Assembly (NCBI RefSeq): GCF_037392515.1
Contig: NC_090283.1
Coordinates: 39,944,249-40,008,248 of the forward strand
From: Haliotis asinina
Lineage: Eukaryota; Mollusca; Gastropoda; Lepetellida; Haliotidae
Length of the DNA: 64,000 nucleotides
Direction: 5' to 3'
Shown: piece by piece, positions 11,821-25,000 of the stretch
Layout: each line of letters begins with the position of its first letter
Position numbering within the stretch: the stretch's first letter is position 1
Notes under the pieces: model-generated
The model's database searches: none
Seen by the model: the letters and a program-made list of their open reading frames with translations, nothing else
What the model was told of the DNA's origin: nothing
Made by a program: the position numbers and the translations under genes

Positions 11821-13344
11821 TGTATAAACATTACTGCCCAAGTCACGTTTCATATCAAAAGACTGATCAAACTGATCACACCAGTTCACCTAAGCAGAGA
11901 TGTCGTTATTTACACACTGCACCCTGTGGAAGACGACAAAACATATATGAGGGGAGTATCAATGTCAAGGTTGAACTGCGGTCAGATATATCAATGAGGT
12001 GGCCCTGGAGACTCAAGTATGTACTTACCCCTTGTTTGATGTATATACTACAGCACTCGGCATATCCACACATGTCGATATATATTTCAAATAATCAGGA
12101 ACGCGACGCTGGACCCGATTTTAAATTATCGCACTGGTCCACAATTTCATAATAACTGAGATATTGTGATACATACGTCAATTCACATAACTGAATAGGA
12201 CATTCTATAACAGGAAGACCTGGCTCAATTCTCTTATTTAGGCGACGACTGTAACGGCTTACAGCAAGAGAGGTAACGATGAGGCACCTCATACCTGTTT
12301 ACTCACTGCTTTGGCGATATATATTTAAAAACATTCCTTATGTACGTCGGATTGAACATAAACATAGGGGTATGGAGGTCAAAACGAAGTCTAGACATTT
12401 ATGAAAGAACCCAAGTCACACGTACGTAAGAACGATCACCCAAATAATCACACCAGCGTTGGTTAACAACTGACAAAGCAATTTGAACACAGTCATCAAG
12501 AACGTATCGTAAATTGTTACTATGATTTGACACTTACACTCTTCCATAATCATGAACAACTATATGTAACACCCATTCTTCCTCCAGGAAAGTTCCCTCT
12601 GATTAGATATTGAAGTAGATTAGAAAACTCCAATGGAGACCTTTCATGTTTTGTCTGCGGAATTCTACCAACGCTGTTTTAGAGAGGTCACATGTACCGT
12701 TATAGCATTTGTGTTATAAATATGCAATATACGCACTGTATAGTTACAAATTGTTGGCAGATGCAAATGTCTATAATCCAAGTGTGTGACTGAGTTTAGT
12801 TTTACGCCGCACTCAGCAATATTCAAACCATATACCGGTCTATACCCATAACCTGGCTTTCGAAATCACGTAGTGTTTTCGAGGACACCCTTTGGCACAT
12901 GCAGGCAATAGCTATGTCATTGAATCGAGTCTGAATATTCAGGCCTGTCTAAATACTGGAGTACAGTTCATTCGTGTTTTACATTATCTATCATCTGTAG
13001 AGTATGTATGATCCTATTCCGATTTATCCTTTATGTACGTGCAAAGTTATCGTCCTACCTTCCAACCTCTTCACCTACCGCTTTATCCACCAATGAAAAC
13101 CGACGTGAATGAATGATATCAGTTTTCTTATACAGATGACACGCAAAAACGACAACATTATCACAAGTACATCTCACGTCATAGGACAGACCATCTACAC
13201 TCTGATAAGAGCTCTAGATCACATGTACATAGGCTGCATTAGGCCTTAATAAGTTAGTGACAGACTTGCCATACAGGTCTTCTTAGTCAAGGGTGAGACA
13301 ACAGAGGGAAAGAGTGTATTGTTACCCGTAGTCTTTTTGAAGTT
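11444..13344. other. 5' flank of gene A2, no gene seen
   Basis: Parallel to the flank of A1. It holds about 185 nt at 11520-11700 absent from unit 1, a (TG)n run at 11791-11817 and a SINE tail fragment in antisense at about 12786-12845. Nothing else recognised. Confidence 0.6.
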
Positions 13345-16300
13345 ATGGCAGTGAGAAATAATCATGCAGATGACGATGGAGGGGCGAGTGTGGAAACTGA
13401 AGTAAAACCTCCTGAAGATGACAAGACAACACTACCTATAGACAGAGGATGGGCTTGGGCGATACTCGGAGGTACGTATACAATGACGATTCCATACTGT
13501 ATGCTGTTGTATGCTTCTCTCAAGGGTGATATGCCTTTGTTTTGACAGTGTTACCCGGCGTACATCCAACTGTATTATTCATAGATGTTCTCAACGTATT
13601 TATCTTACCGCCATGTTGAACGTCTCAAATCTATCATTTTGTTTTATTTTGAGGATCGATAAGGTCGCTATTGACTATATATGTCATATTATGACGCCTT
13701 CTCGGGAGAGTTTGGCGGTTCCCATCCCAGCGGGTAATATTTTTTTCCAGCTGACATCCTCCTGGTAGGGGTGACACTGAAACGTCTTAAAACGTCATTG
13801 ACAAATGAAATAAACGTATTTTGCATGAAAGTAAGAAAATGGTGGATATGATTTAAACATGTATATACTGTCAGGAGGAAACAAAGAAACACCTGATTCT
13901 TCCTTAACCCTTCCCAGGTTTATTCGTATACTTTGTTATCGTAACATGGGAGGAGGTCTGAATAAAAATATATATATATCCTTCTTTAGTTTTTATGAAT
14001 AATAATTGTGCCCTTGTGTTTTGTTTAGCACACAATGTACGGTTTTAGGCAGCCCAGCTTATGCCAACATGAGAATCCCCACTGTCCTACAGAAATAATA
14101 AGAATGGTAATAAATATATTAATTCCAGGATGTTTTCTGAATGCCATGCTAATGGGTGCATACAACCGATCTTTGGCGCTGTTCTTTGTGGAATACCTTG
14201 AGATGTTTGGTGCATCTACAACGGAGACAACCCTTATCCTTGGAGTAAGAGCTATGACCGTCAGCCTTATGTGTAAGCAGACCGATAGCAGCTAATGCCC
14301 ATCTATAACAAAGATACAAAAAAGCTGTTGTATTGTAGGCCTTAACTTGTAAAGTAATGTTAATTTTCTGTGTTTAGTTATTGTGGATAATACTGTTTGT
14401 GTACGATATACATAAATCAGATTATCTTGTAACACATATTATATTTAGTATTATAACACCGTATATGCATTAAGTGTCCTTAATGGCAATCCAGAAATAA
14501 AGCTGGGTAGTATCACTTTGCAACCGGAACAATTACGAATTTCTTGTCTTGTTAACGTATATATTGTGATATAACACAGGCATACAACATATCTGGAAAG
14601 GGATAAGATAAATCCTCTCTTAATAGTCATAAAATACATTTCACATTCCTCAGTGAGTTGTTTTATCTTGATCTTTACGTGCCAGAAAAGGTGACTATAC
14701 TTGTAAGAGGCGAGTAACGGGATCGGGTGGTCAGACTCGCTGACTTGGTGGACACATGTCATCGTGTTCCCAGTTACGCAGCTTGACACTCATGCTCCTC
14801 ATCACTGGCTTGTCTCGTCGAGACTCCATTTTTACAGACCGCCGCCATATAGCTGGAATTTTGCTGACTGCGGTGTAAAACTAAACTCACTCCCTTCATC
14901 TTTAGGATACAAGGTCACCTGCAACCTGTTAGAACATATAAAATGCTTTATGTATCGAACTTATGTCTTATTGATGGATTGTGACTAGAGTACAGTGGTC
15001 GTATTATATGAATATGTTCTTGTACTGTCATGGATTTTTTTCGTTTAGCACCGGTTGCTATGAACGTTGTCCTGGAGTTTGTGGGGACTAGGAAGACAGT
15101 CATGTTGGGCGGACTCTTCAGTGTGTTAGCAATTCTCTCAGCCGCCTTTGCCCCGAACATATTGGTCATCATATGTGTTCACAGTGTTCTTTCAGGTATG
15201 TCCCTGTCTCAGTCTTGTATACACTACATAGCAGGAAAAGTAAAAACAGCTCCTTTGAAATAGGTCCTCTGATAACTCATGTCTAATGCTACGAGATGCA
15301 TTTTCGAAAAGCTTCTAGGAAGAGGGTGGTGGATGGCTATAGTGTTCGGCCAACTCTAAGATGATATTGTATATTGTAGGTACAACCATTCTTTGAACTC
15401 CATCGGGATCACGCTCTGATCTCGATGTCGCACTTAAAGTTTGCCCTTGCGAACCACACTGAGACAAACACATCCTAAAGATTGCCTAAAGTGGCACTGT
15501 ATGTACCAATATTGATATCGTTCCCCAGGCAATATCAACAATATCACCCATACCACCTTCATAAATACACATGCCCACAGTATCCATCCTTTTGTTATAG
15601 GCATGGGCGGTTCAATGGTACACGCGCCGGGTTTAGTGTTGATTGGAAAATACTTCAAGAAACGACGAGGTCGGGCTACAACAGCTGCAAGTACAGCATT
15701 GAGTGTAGCAAGTGTATTCCCAGTACTTGCTCAATATTTGCTTGACGAATACGGGATACGAGGAACAATGCTTATATACGCAGGTCTAACAATGAATATG
15801 TGGGTAGGGGCATCCCTATATCGACCTCTTCATTTCTATGAAAGAAAAGTGAAGCCCAGTGGCACTCGTGAAGAACCAGTTGACGGCGTTGATGTTGAAG
15901 TGAGAGAGATCATCAGAGATGAAAATGCCACTGGGCCACACCATGTAGGAACACATGCAGAGAATATTCACACTGGAAGTACAAGGAGTTGTGATGTTGT
16001 TGTAAACGACACCTGCAATAAATTGACTGATTCAAAAAGCGACGATGATTCCTTCAGAAAAAGAGCATACTCTGAAGGTTCTAAAAGACCGTCTGTTTCC
16101 GAATATGAAACAGCGGCATACTCAAGTCATCCAGACCTTGTGAGTCTTCCAAAAATCGCGCCCAAACAGATGGATACAGCTAAAAAGGACACACGCGTCG
16201 ATGATCGAAAGCACATAAAATCTGCCGTCGTTAGAAACATTGTGAAAGTGTTCAGAGCATTTGACTTTTCTTTATTCAAGAATCCAATGTTTCTTCTGAT

Positions 16301-17434
16301 TATGGTATTCTCTCAGTTTGGAATTGTTGTGAGACACGTCCCAACCTACCTCCCTGCACTGATGAATGAAATGGGATACAGTCAGTCAGATGCAGCGTTT
16401 CTGTTGCTCATCTCTGGAATTCTAGACTTTTTTTGTCGACTGTTTTATGGCTTTGTAGCCGATCTTGGATATCTCCGTGTCTGTCAAATTATGGCTCTTG
16501 GTCTTGTGATAGTAGGAGTGGCATCACAGTTTATAATGTTTTATACCACATATCCTCTTCTTGTAGCTTATTGTGTAGTGGTTGGTATCTTCGGATGTGC
16601 CTTCCCGTGCCTTCTTCCACTGGTTATAGTCGATTTCATGGGAATCGACTGTATGGCAAAGACCATAGGATTTACAACGTTATTCCAAGGATTGGCAGTT
16701 GCATTGACACATCCAATTTTAGGTAATGTACCCTGCATATTACAATCATATCAGTTCATTTTGACTCAGTTTAACCTCCATTGATTGTTCATGAGCAATA
16801 CGCATGTAGCAATCAAAAAGTCACACAGAAAAGTTACTTGCCAATCTGTTCGACACATTATTGTTCTCCTCTTGATTGCCGGTGTGAAGTATTAACTGAC
16901 TCACTTCCCACATTAGAGGGTAGGATATATATAACTGTGGGTTTGTAGCATAGATTCTGAATGATTATGGCTCTGACTCTGATAGCTTGATGACTTCAGA
17001 AATGCAGAAAACACCTCATACTTGTGCTTTTCTTACACTGAGTTGACACACCTTGACATAACTGAACGGATGTGAGATGCAGCATTAACCCCAAATCGGG
17101 TTTTGCAGAATATAGTCTACCTGAGGTTGCAGTCTACATGAAACTTTAGATATTTGAAGACGAACTAAGATATTTGAAGTATCCTCAGAACATCACGTCA
17201 CATCATCATCAGACCGTGTTAGATCATGTTTTCATTTTTGGTGAACATGTGTGTGTTTCAGGGGCATTACGTGATTTGAGCGGATCCTATCTACCCTGTT
17301 TCCAGTACCTTGGTGTGTCATCCTTCTGTGCCGCAGCACTATTGCTATCCGAGCCTCTTGTACGTCGATATAAAGCAAAACACCAACCAGGATCACCGTC
17401 AAAGGATGAAGAATGTCTGGAACCGTTGAAATAG
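13345..17434 (+). CDS. MCT/SLC16-like transporter A2 (5 exons, 570 aa)
   Basis: Duplicate of A1. Exons: 13345-13471, 14129-14272, 15049-15195, 15601-16722, 17262-17434; exon lengths are identical to A1 and all introns are phase 1. The product differs from A1 at 13 residues by my count: one in exon 1, two in exon 2, none in exon 3, eight in exon 4 (half of them in the TM6-7 loop) and two in exon 5. All family motifs are kept (DRGWAW, YFKKRRG, Asp-x3-Arg in TM8). It has its own ATG exon and a copied 5' flank, so it should be expressed independently. An upstream orphan B exon 1 (9664) could supply an alternative N-terminus. Confidence 0.93.
14700..14893 (+). mobile_element. ACTC-tailed SINE, 5'-truncated
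   Basis: In intron 2 of A2, partner of 4118-4295. It contains GGATCGGGTGGTCAGACTCG and ends in AAAACTAAACTCACTC. It keeps somewhat more of the 5' part than the unit 1 copy. Confidence 0.85.
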
Positions 17435-17747
17435 TCAAAGGACATGTGTTGGGGTGTAGTGAAGGCAATATATTTCACAGAGGTGTATATGCTATAAACC
17501 GAGGTGTATGTGCTATCACTGGTTAAACATGCAAATACGCAGTTCGGAACCTTCGCTCGAAGGGTTAATTCCTAATATTTGCAGCAGCTTGGCGGTATTT
17601 TGGAATCAATATACGTATAAGGGCCTTGCTCCAAGTCAACCTTTTGAAAGGAAAGGACTATTTAGACATTCACTCTAAATGCAACACCAGGGTAAAACAG
17701 CTAAGCACCAATGGTAAAAACGTCGCTGCAGTTTTGTTTCATATCAG

Positions 17748-18022
17748 ACCCGTGAAGGTCACGGGGTAGAATAGGCCATCAGCAACCTATGCTTGCCATA
17801 AAAGGCGACTATTCTTGTCGTAAGAGGCGACTAACGGGGTCGGGTGGTCAGACTGGCTGACTTGGTTGACACTTGTCATCAGTTCCGAATTGAGCAGATC
17901 GATGCTCATGCTGTTGATCACTGGGCTGTTTGGTCCAGACTCGATTACTTACAGACCTTCGCCATATAGCTGGAATATTGCTAAGTGCGGCGTAAAACTA
18001 AACTCATTCACTCACTCATTCA
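17748..18022 (+). mobile_element. ACTC-tailed SINE, full length
   Basis: Runs from CAGACCCGTGAAGGTCACGG to (ACTC)n. It holds the complete internal order: GGATCGGGTGG-like head, GATCGATGCTCATGCTGTTG, GCCATATAGCTGGAATATTG, and AAGTGCGGCGTAAAACTAAA near the end. Confidence 0.9.
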
Positions 18023-18972
18023 CGATATTTGCGCATGCTTTTCAGCATAAATACTAACCTGTTTCTTAAAGGGCTTTCATGTCTAAAAGAACCGTTGATA
18101 GCTAAGTATGTCAAAGTCGTATATAAACTGATAGAACGACTGGCCGCCTTATCGCACGTTTATGATGACACATGCCACATGTACCTATAAGGGGAACGTG
18201 ACTGTCCATCTTGAGACAACACTGAAGCACATTTACTGCTTGTAGTGGGCTGTGTTGCTCAGGACATGATTTGGTGAAAAATAGGGTATAAATGCAGGGA
18301 AAAGTTTATTAGCAGCATTTCAGCGGGGACTGATGTTCGCACGAGACGTTGGGGCACTGACCCTCGACATGGATATGTAATGAAGCTACGATACAAATAG
18401 GTCGTTGATGTGTGGGCTAAAATCCGGTAAGTTTCAATTTGAAGGGATACAATAAATAAAGATGTCGTAAAGCTTAAATATTCCTTTCTCGTTTGTCTGT
18501 TTTTAGCTCCTCGGTCAAGTGCCATGCCCGACCTATATTTTACCTTAATTAGAAGATAGCATCATGTATTTTCTTGTAATCTTCTGTGAGTAATGTCAGT
18601 TTCATCGTTAATCAAGATGTCCTAATTCAACTACTCTGCAATGCACAAATCATCTCCTTCACAAGCAATTTATGGTATGGTCGTGAAGTTAAAAAAATAC
18701 AAATCCAACTGGTTATCAGTAAATTGTTATCGATTTTTGTCAGACATTCCAGCCTAGATAATGCATACGCACACGCCGGAGATGTGATTACATGGTTGCT
18801 TTGCTTATAGGTTATTCATTGATAAATACAAGTCTAAGGTGAAAAAAACCCATTTCACATTTATAAAGATCATAGGTTCATCAGATCAGTTAAAATATGC
18901 TTCCAGATAAATAGCAGCCCAATAAGTTTCCCTGTCACGTGATGTCCATGCAGTTATACGACTAGCAGTTAA

Positions 18973-19138
18973 GTGAGAGAGTTGGGTTTTACGCCTCCTT
19001 TAGCAATATGCCAACAATATCACAGCGGTCTACAAATGAAATGGGCTTCCCGCAATTTTAACCGCTTGGGAATTCGAACATAGGCCTTCGATGTGACGAA
19101 CGAACGCGGTAACCACTGGGCCACCCCACCGTCCGTTA
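18973..19138 (-). mobile_element. tRNA-derived SINE
   Basis: Partner of 8335-8516. A-box-like and B-box-like segments are visible on the minus strand, with a short (ACTC) tail. Confidence 0.85.
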
Positions 19139-19504
19139 ATCATCAGTAAGCCTTTATATATCTGTAAACTGAAAACTTATTATCATCTATGTTACAATAT
19201 CATGAAGTTACAGTATGCGTCTGTTAGGTTTAAGCCCTCATACATTGCACGTGAGTCTGTTGGACTTCGACGATCTATCCCAGGCATGCAGAAATTATGC
19301 CAACAACATGAGTGCCAGTTCACCAGGAATATGCACTCTTCTCTGTCCAACAATTGATTACTTGTTAGACACGCCACATATGCGCTCTCAAGAAATAATA
19401 TGTTTTTTTTTGTTCTTTTTTTTAAAAAAAAAACCCCTACCACTCTTTGTGGTGAAGATGTCAGGAACTTTAAAATCGGGAACATAATGAATACAATCTT
19501 TTGG

Positions 19505-19526
19505 AATTGTGTGCTTCGGATGGTTT

Positions 19527-19574
<48 letters not shown>

Positions 19575-19711
19575 TGTGATATGCTGCTACTATCTATGCC
19601 CTACATAAATATTTCCCTACTTTATGACTGTGTGTGTGTGTGTGTGTATGTGTGTGTGATATGCTGCTACTATCTATGCCCTACATAAATATTTCCCTAC
19701 TTTATGACTGA
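19505..19711. repeat. (TG)n tracts with a local tandem duplication
   Basis: A block beginning GTGTGTGATATGCTGCTACT and ending in TTATGACTG occurs twice in a row (about 19566-19630 and 19647-19711), separated by a TG run. Unit 1 has it once (8830-8890). The duplication is therefore younger than the segmental one. Confidence 0.9.
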
Positions 19712-19975
19712 CTATGTGTTTTGCATGTCGTGTTGTTCATTTTGTGAACTACCCTTTGTGACAATGGAGGAAGTAAAACATACTTCAAGTTTGGTTTCAC
19801 TAGTGTACATATAGCCTCGTCCTTGTTTATTCATGAACAGATTAGTTGTAACAGAAATTCGTAACTTTGAAAAGATATTGTCACGCGTTTAGTAATGAGT
19901 TCAATAAATGACAACAATCCGTTGAAATTGGCGAAACCTTAATAAAATGTTATACCAAAACGTTCACGATATAAC

Positions 19976-20205
19976 CCGTGAAGGTCCCGGGGTAGAATAG
20001 GCCTTCAACAACCCATGCATGTCGTAAGAGGTGACTAACGGGATCGGGTGGTCAGACTCGATGACTTGGTTGACACATGTCATCAGTTCCCAATCGCGCA
20101 GATCGATGCTCATTTTGTTGATCACTGGATTGTCTAGTCCAGACTCGATTATTTTCATACCTCCGCCATGTAGCTGGGATATTGCTGAGTGCGGCGTATT
20201 TGCGC
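19976..20205 (+). mobile_element. ACTC-tailed SINE lacking its tail
   Basis: Partner of 9160-9385, about 280 nt upstream of gene B exon 1. Confidence 0.85.
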
Positions 20206-20482
20206 ATGAATTTCATCAATCTGATGCTCGATTCTCGTACAACTTATCTCATACGGTTTGCTGCTGGTCCCCCAGGTTGTGGAGAAATTGTCGATGAAAC
20301 CATATGTGTATACCAAATATACAGTGAGTGTTTTAAGGGAGTCTAAACTTTTGATGGCAAGTATTTATTAACTGTAATTTTGAATCTTTTCCAGTGGGCA
20401 TCATACCACATCATTCGTAACAATAGTATGCGTGTTTTGCTTCAGCTGTGTCCAGATCTCCCAAGAAAGCTGGTTTCGAATA

Positions 20483-20979
20483 ATGGAGTCTACCAGCACA
20501 CACAATGCCCATGGGTTCACTAACAGACAATGCAGAGGTCATCAGGTGGGTCTTCCAGAAGTCGAGGACAATGACGCCAAATTGGATGGCTTGGAAATGC
20601 AGGCAAGGGGTAAAACGTTTGATAGCACCAAGTCTGTCATCGCGTGCGGTGCCACACAACTGGAGGGTGGAAGAAAACACAAGGAAACAGAGGTGATGGA
20701 GAACGCTTGTGGTGATGAGGAGAAAGATGAGGATGATGATGAGGAGGAGGATGGCGATATGACTGAAACTAAGAAACTGACTGCAGAATTAAATGAACAG
20801 CAAGATGAAATCAGACAGGGAGAAGAAGACGAAGAAGACAATCATTTGCCGATTGATCGTGGATGGGCATGGGTGGTACTTTGCGGTAAATTTAAACTTT
20901 TTTCTTTTTTCTTTGAAGGATGATTGCTGAAATATGGGGCACGTTTACTCCATAATTAAACTGTTGGTTATACGTATTG

Positions 20980-21026
<47 letters not shown>

Positions 21027-21027
21027 T

Positions 21028-21065
<38 letters not shown>

Positions 21066-22012
21066 GAGAGAGACACACACATCAGTCACACATTTCGACT
21101 TTTTGCATTATCCCAACAATATCACGGCGGGGACATCAGAAATGGGCTCCACGCATTTTGTCCATGAGGGGAATTGAACCCGTGTCTTCGACGTGACGAC
21201 CGAACGTTTTGGCAACAAGGAAAGTGAGACCGAGGCACACAACTATACATATATATACGTACTTGTGTTTATGGACCTTCTGAATTTGATTTAGTGGTTC
21301 TAGAGGTTATGTACTGTTTGACGATGACAAGAAGTTCAATACTCTAAATCCCATATCCATCCACTAGGTTGCTTCCTGATCGTGTTGTTGTTTGCCGGCT
21401 ACAGCAAAGGCATGGCAATTGTGTTCGTGGAATACATTGAAGTATTTGACGCACCTCCGTCGAAAACCACTCTCTTATTTGGGGTTATAACAGGCACATA
21501 CAGCATTTCGTGTAAGTATGAAATCGTTTTTATACGAGTGTGTTATAATAAAACAAAGGTAAGCATGGTTGTTAAGCGATAAGGGGGTCCTTTCACAAAG
21601 CAACCTTTACTAAGGTTAACCTTAACTCCCATTCTTTAACACTGCACTAAGGTTATCTTAGACTTTAGACTTTAGGTAACCTTAGGGCACTGTTAAAGAA
21701 TGGGAGGTTAAGGTTAACCTTAGTACAGGTTACTTTGTGAAAGGTGCCCAAGGGTTAAGACTTAGGGCCTTGGTTTGGAAATCTTACGAATTCTAACCCG
21801 AGACTTCATGGGTGGTTATAGAAACAAAGTTTGTAAAGTCATGAGAGGCAGAGATGGCATTCCGATTCAGCATGTAAGGAGGAGAGGGTAGCAACTCATC
21901 TGACAGGACGTCCAGAAAACCGTCGATCGCTTACACCAGCGGTGTAACTTAACAACCATTTGGTTGACTTCTGGCATTGTTTTACTGTTGTAATGATCTT
22001 CCACTTGAACTG

Positions 22013-22048
<36 letters not shown>

Positions 22049-25000
22049 AACGAAAAAACACTGTCGGCGGGAATAACGAAACGATACATTTATTGATTTC
22101 ATCGTAAGGCCAAGCCAGTTTTATTTCTTGTTTTACGGATTTTCGTCCTCATCTGGAAAATCAATATTTTCCTTATATGTACTAAAACATCTTGCTTTTG
22201 TCAGCGTGTATATGGGGCAAAAGAAATTTAGCTGGGAAAATTCTTTTGATATATTCTTGAAAACATACGCCCAGCGGAGGCGCAAAACATGAAATAAAAT
22301 TGGCCTGGCTTTATTCGTTAACGTATTGTTCATGTTTATGCATATGTGATTTCACGACATACTCACATCTTGTTAGTTCTAATCTCGTCCAGGTTCCAGC
22401 TACAGATAAACATATTTGTACTGACGCATTTACCAAAAAGTGTCATCGTATTTACATGTGTGTAACATAATTATGCTTGTTTCAGCTGTGTTCACAATGC
22501 ACATCCTTGTTGGAGCAATAGGCATCAGGAAGACCGTCGTGTTGGGGGTGATGCTGAATGTCATTGCAATGGTCACAGCCATATTTGCAAGAAGCATCAC
22601 CTATCTTATCTGCACCCACAGCATCCTGTTAGGTACGCGAGTGAGTGAGTTTACTTTTACCCTTAACTCAGCAATACTCCAGCAATATGGCGCCGGTCTG
22701 GAAATAATCGAGTCTGTATCAGACAATCCAGTGATCAACAGCATGATCATCGATCTGTACAGTTGGGAACTGATGACATGTGTCAATCAAGTCAGTGAGC
22801 CTGACCACCCGATCCCGTTAGTCACCTCTTACGACAAGCATAGTCGCCTTTTATGGCAAGCATGGGTTGCTGAAGGCCTATCCTACCCCAGGGCCTTCAA
22901 GGGTCCCTGATAGGTACGTACTCTCACAGGACAGGTTTATTTGGGGATTTTTTACCCACGCGGTCAACGTATGAGATTCTAACGATTTCATCGAATAACA
23001 GATGACCTGTCAATTACATCACGTTGTGACGGAACTTCATTTACATTCATAACAAACACGTGTATTCATTCACTCTACAACATATATGCATTGTGGGAAT
23101 GTAAACACTGCGAACGTTCCTGTGTTGCTGTTTAATTGTGAGTCTGTGACATCTCCGTCGAAAAAGATAAAAGATATTTTCATTTATATTCTCATTTTAA
23201 ATTCAGTGAGGACAGATATTTCACAAGTTCGCCTTATGAGAAATAAATACATATATCATAATTTATACTAAACTATACTCAATTATACTCAGTATGCACT
23301 TACCTTTGCCAAATATATGTATTATGGGCCTCAATAACGGATTAAACATGTGTTGGCCAATTTCCAGGTGTTATTGAGAATTGAACATTTCCGTCCGACA
23401 ACCACAGTTCAATGTTGTTCGCAGTGTGTTTTGGGGTGTTGGAAAATCCACGTATCTTCATATAGTTTTCGGGTCAGTGGAAGGCGGTGGCCATTTAAGA
23501 TGTCAACAATTCGTTCCTATGAAAATACACAACGGCGCCCCGTGATGACATCTTGTCCCGCATGTGAACATTCGGGCTATATTTTGGGCGTTAGTAGAAA
23601 AACTTTAAGGATATCTTTTGTCATTTTTTTTTGTTCAAACATTTTAGAAAATGAGAAAAGAAAAAATTGTCTCCGTCTTGATTGTCGTGAACCCTACGCT
23701 AGTATAAACGTCTTTCTTTATGGCGCATCTTTCATCAATGGTGTGGGCATTCCGCGCGTTTTGACCAAGTTACATCTTTGAATTTGTTGTCTGGATGGCT
23801 TCATTGTATTCAAGAGGACTTCCTCTATCAATCATCTGATTTCTGATATTTTCAACGCTTTTAAATTTTTCCTTACTCTAAATCTGACCAAGTACTGGCC
23901 TTCCTTGGCTTCCTTCCACCTGCTTTGTGCTTAATCCCAGCTCCTGACTGATTATCCTTCAAAGTTCTGAATGCTGTAGACTCAGGAATGTTGCATTAGG
24001 CGCACCCCATTCAAAATCATCTAGAACCAGTTTTCTTTCTTCTGCTGTCACAAAGGAAGCCGCCGGCTACAAAGGGGAGATAACTCTTGATGCAGTAAGG
24101 TTCATTCTTAAGCCAACAAGAGTTGCCTCCCATACTGAGCACCTTACTACTTAATGTAATATATTTTCTGTTCCAACTATTAGGAACAAAAGGTCTTCTC
24201 AGTAATGTCTGTTAAATTTATATATATCGAGATATAATCTTTATCTGCACGATATCGTTCATCGTTCAACGACTATTCATGGAAACAATGAAAACATAGT
24301 GCAGTCTTACGAGGTGCTTTATATGCATAGGATGATATCACGCCCCACACATGGTGTTACCCAGAGACACATTCATTATCTTGTTAAATATGTGCCGCAC
24401 CCATCACGACTTCATATGGCACATGTTAAAATTGAATCTGACTTTGCTTAATATAGAAATATCATCTTTGTTAGCTCTTCGCGAAATCTTCGTAGACCTA
24501 CGAACGTCTTAAACCTATTTTTGAAACGCTGGCTACGATCAAAGTTAAGACTTCAAGCATGCCGAGAAACAGGGCTCCTTCTTACCTTAATGTTTTCTGA
24601 GGGATGTAAAATAATTCCATATATATATATATATCTGTTTTGTTGAAGGTGCGAGTAGTGCAATGGTGCAGCCCCCATGTTTTGTGATCTTGGGACATTA
24701 CTTCAAGAAGAGACGTGGCTTGGCAACAACAATGTCAGTGTCTGGAGTCAGTCTTGGAGGGATTATCTTTCCTCGTCTTATTCGATTCCTCGTGGATGAA
24801 TACGCCCTCAGAGGAGCCATGTTAATCCTTACTGGCCTCAGCATGAACATGTGGGTTGGAGCCCTGCTCCTGAGACCCCTGGAATCCTTTCAAAGAACCA
24901 AGAAGACTACGCCCCTTACAGATGAGACAGAAAAGGAGCAAGCTGTAAATAAATTTAGCTGCCTCCCTTTACCTAAGCGAGTTAATATTGACTTCAGGCT

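Larger units (their letters stand above)
17435..20482. other. intergenic A2 to B
   Basis: No gene supported. It mirrors 6820-9663 and contains SINE copies and a duplicated microsatellite region listed separately. The 18030-18970 part is unassigned A+T-rich DNA. Confidence 0.7.
10531..21365 (+). repeat. segmental tandem duplication, unit 2
   Basis: Second copy of the block described at 357-10530. Its left edge is the junction where CCATATCCATCCAC is followed by relic sequence. Its right edge is where the same bases run into the TAG acceptor of gene B exon 2 at 21368. It is longer than unit 1 because of indels and microsatellite growth. Confidence 0.92.

Noticed and set aside
22440-22910. 156-codon frame over exon 3 of B as a separate gene
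   Set aside because: The right half is antisense SINE sequence between two copies of a target-site duplication. Kept only as a possible splice variant.
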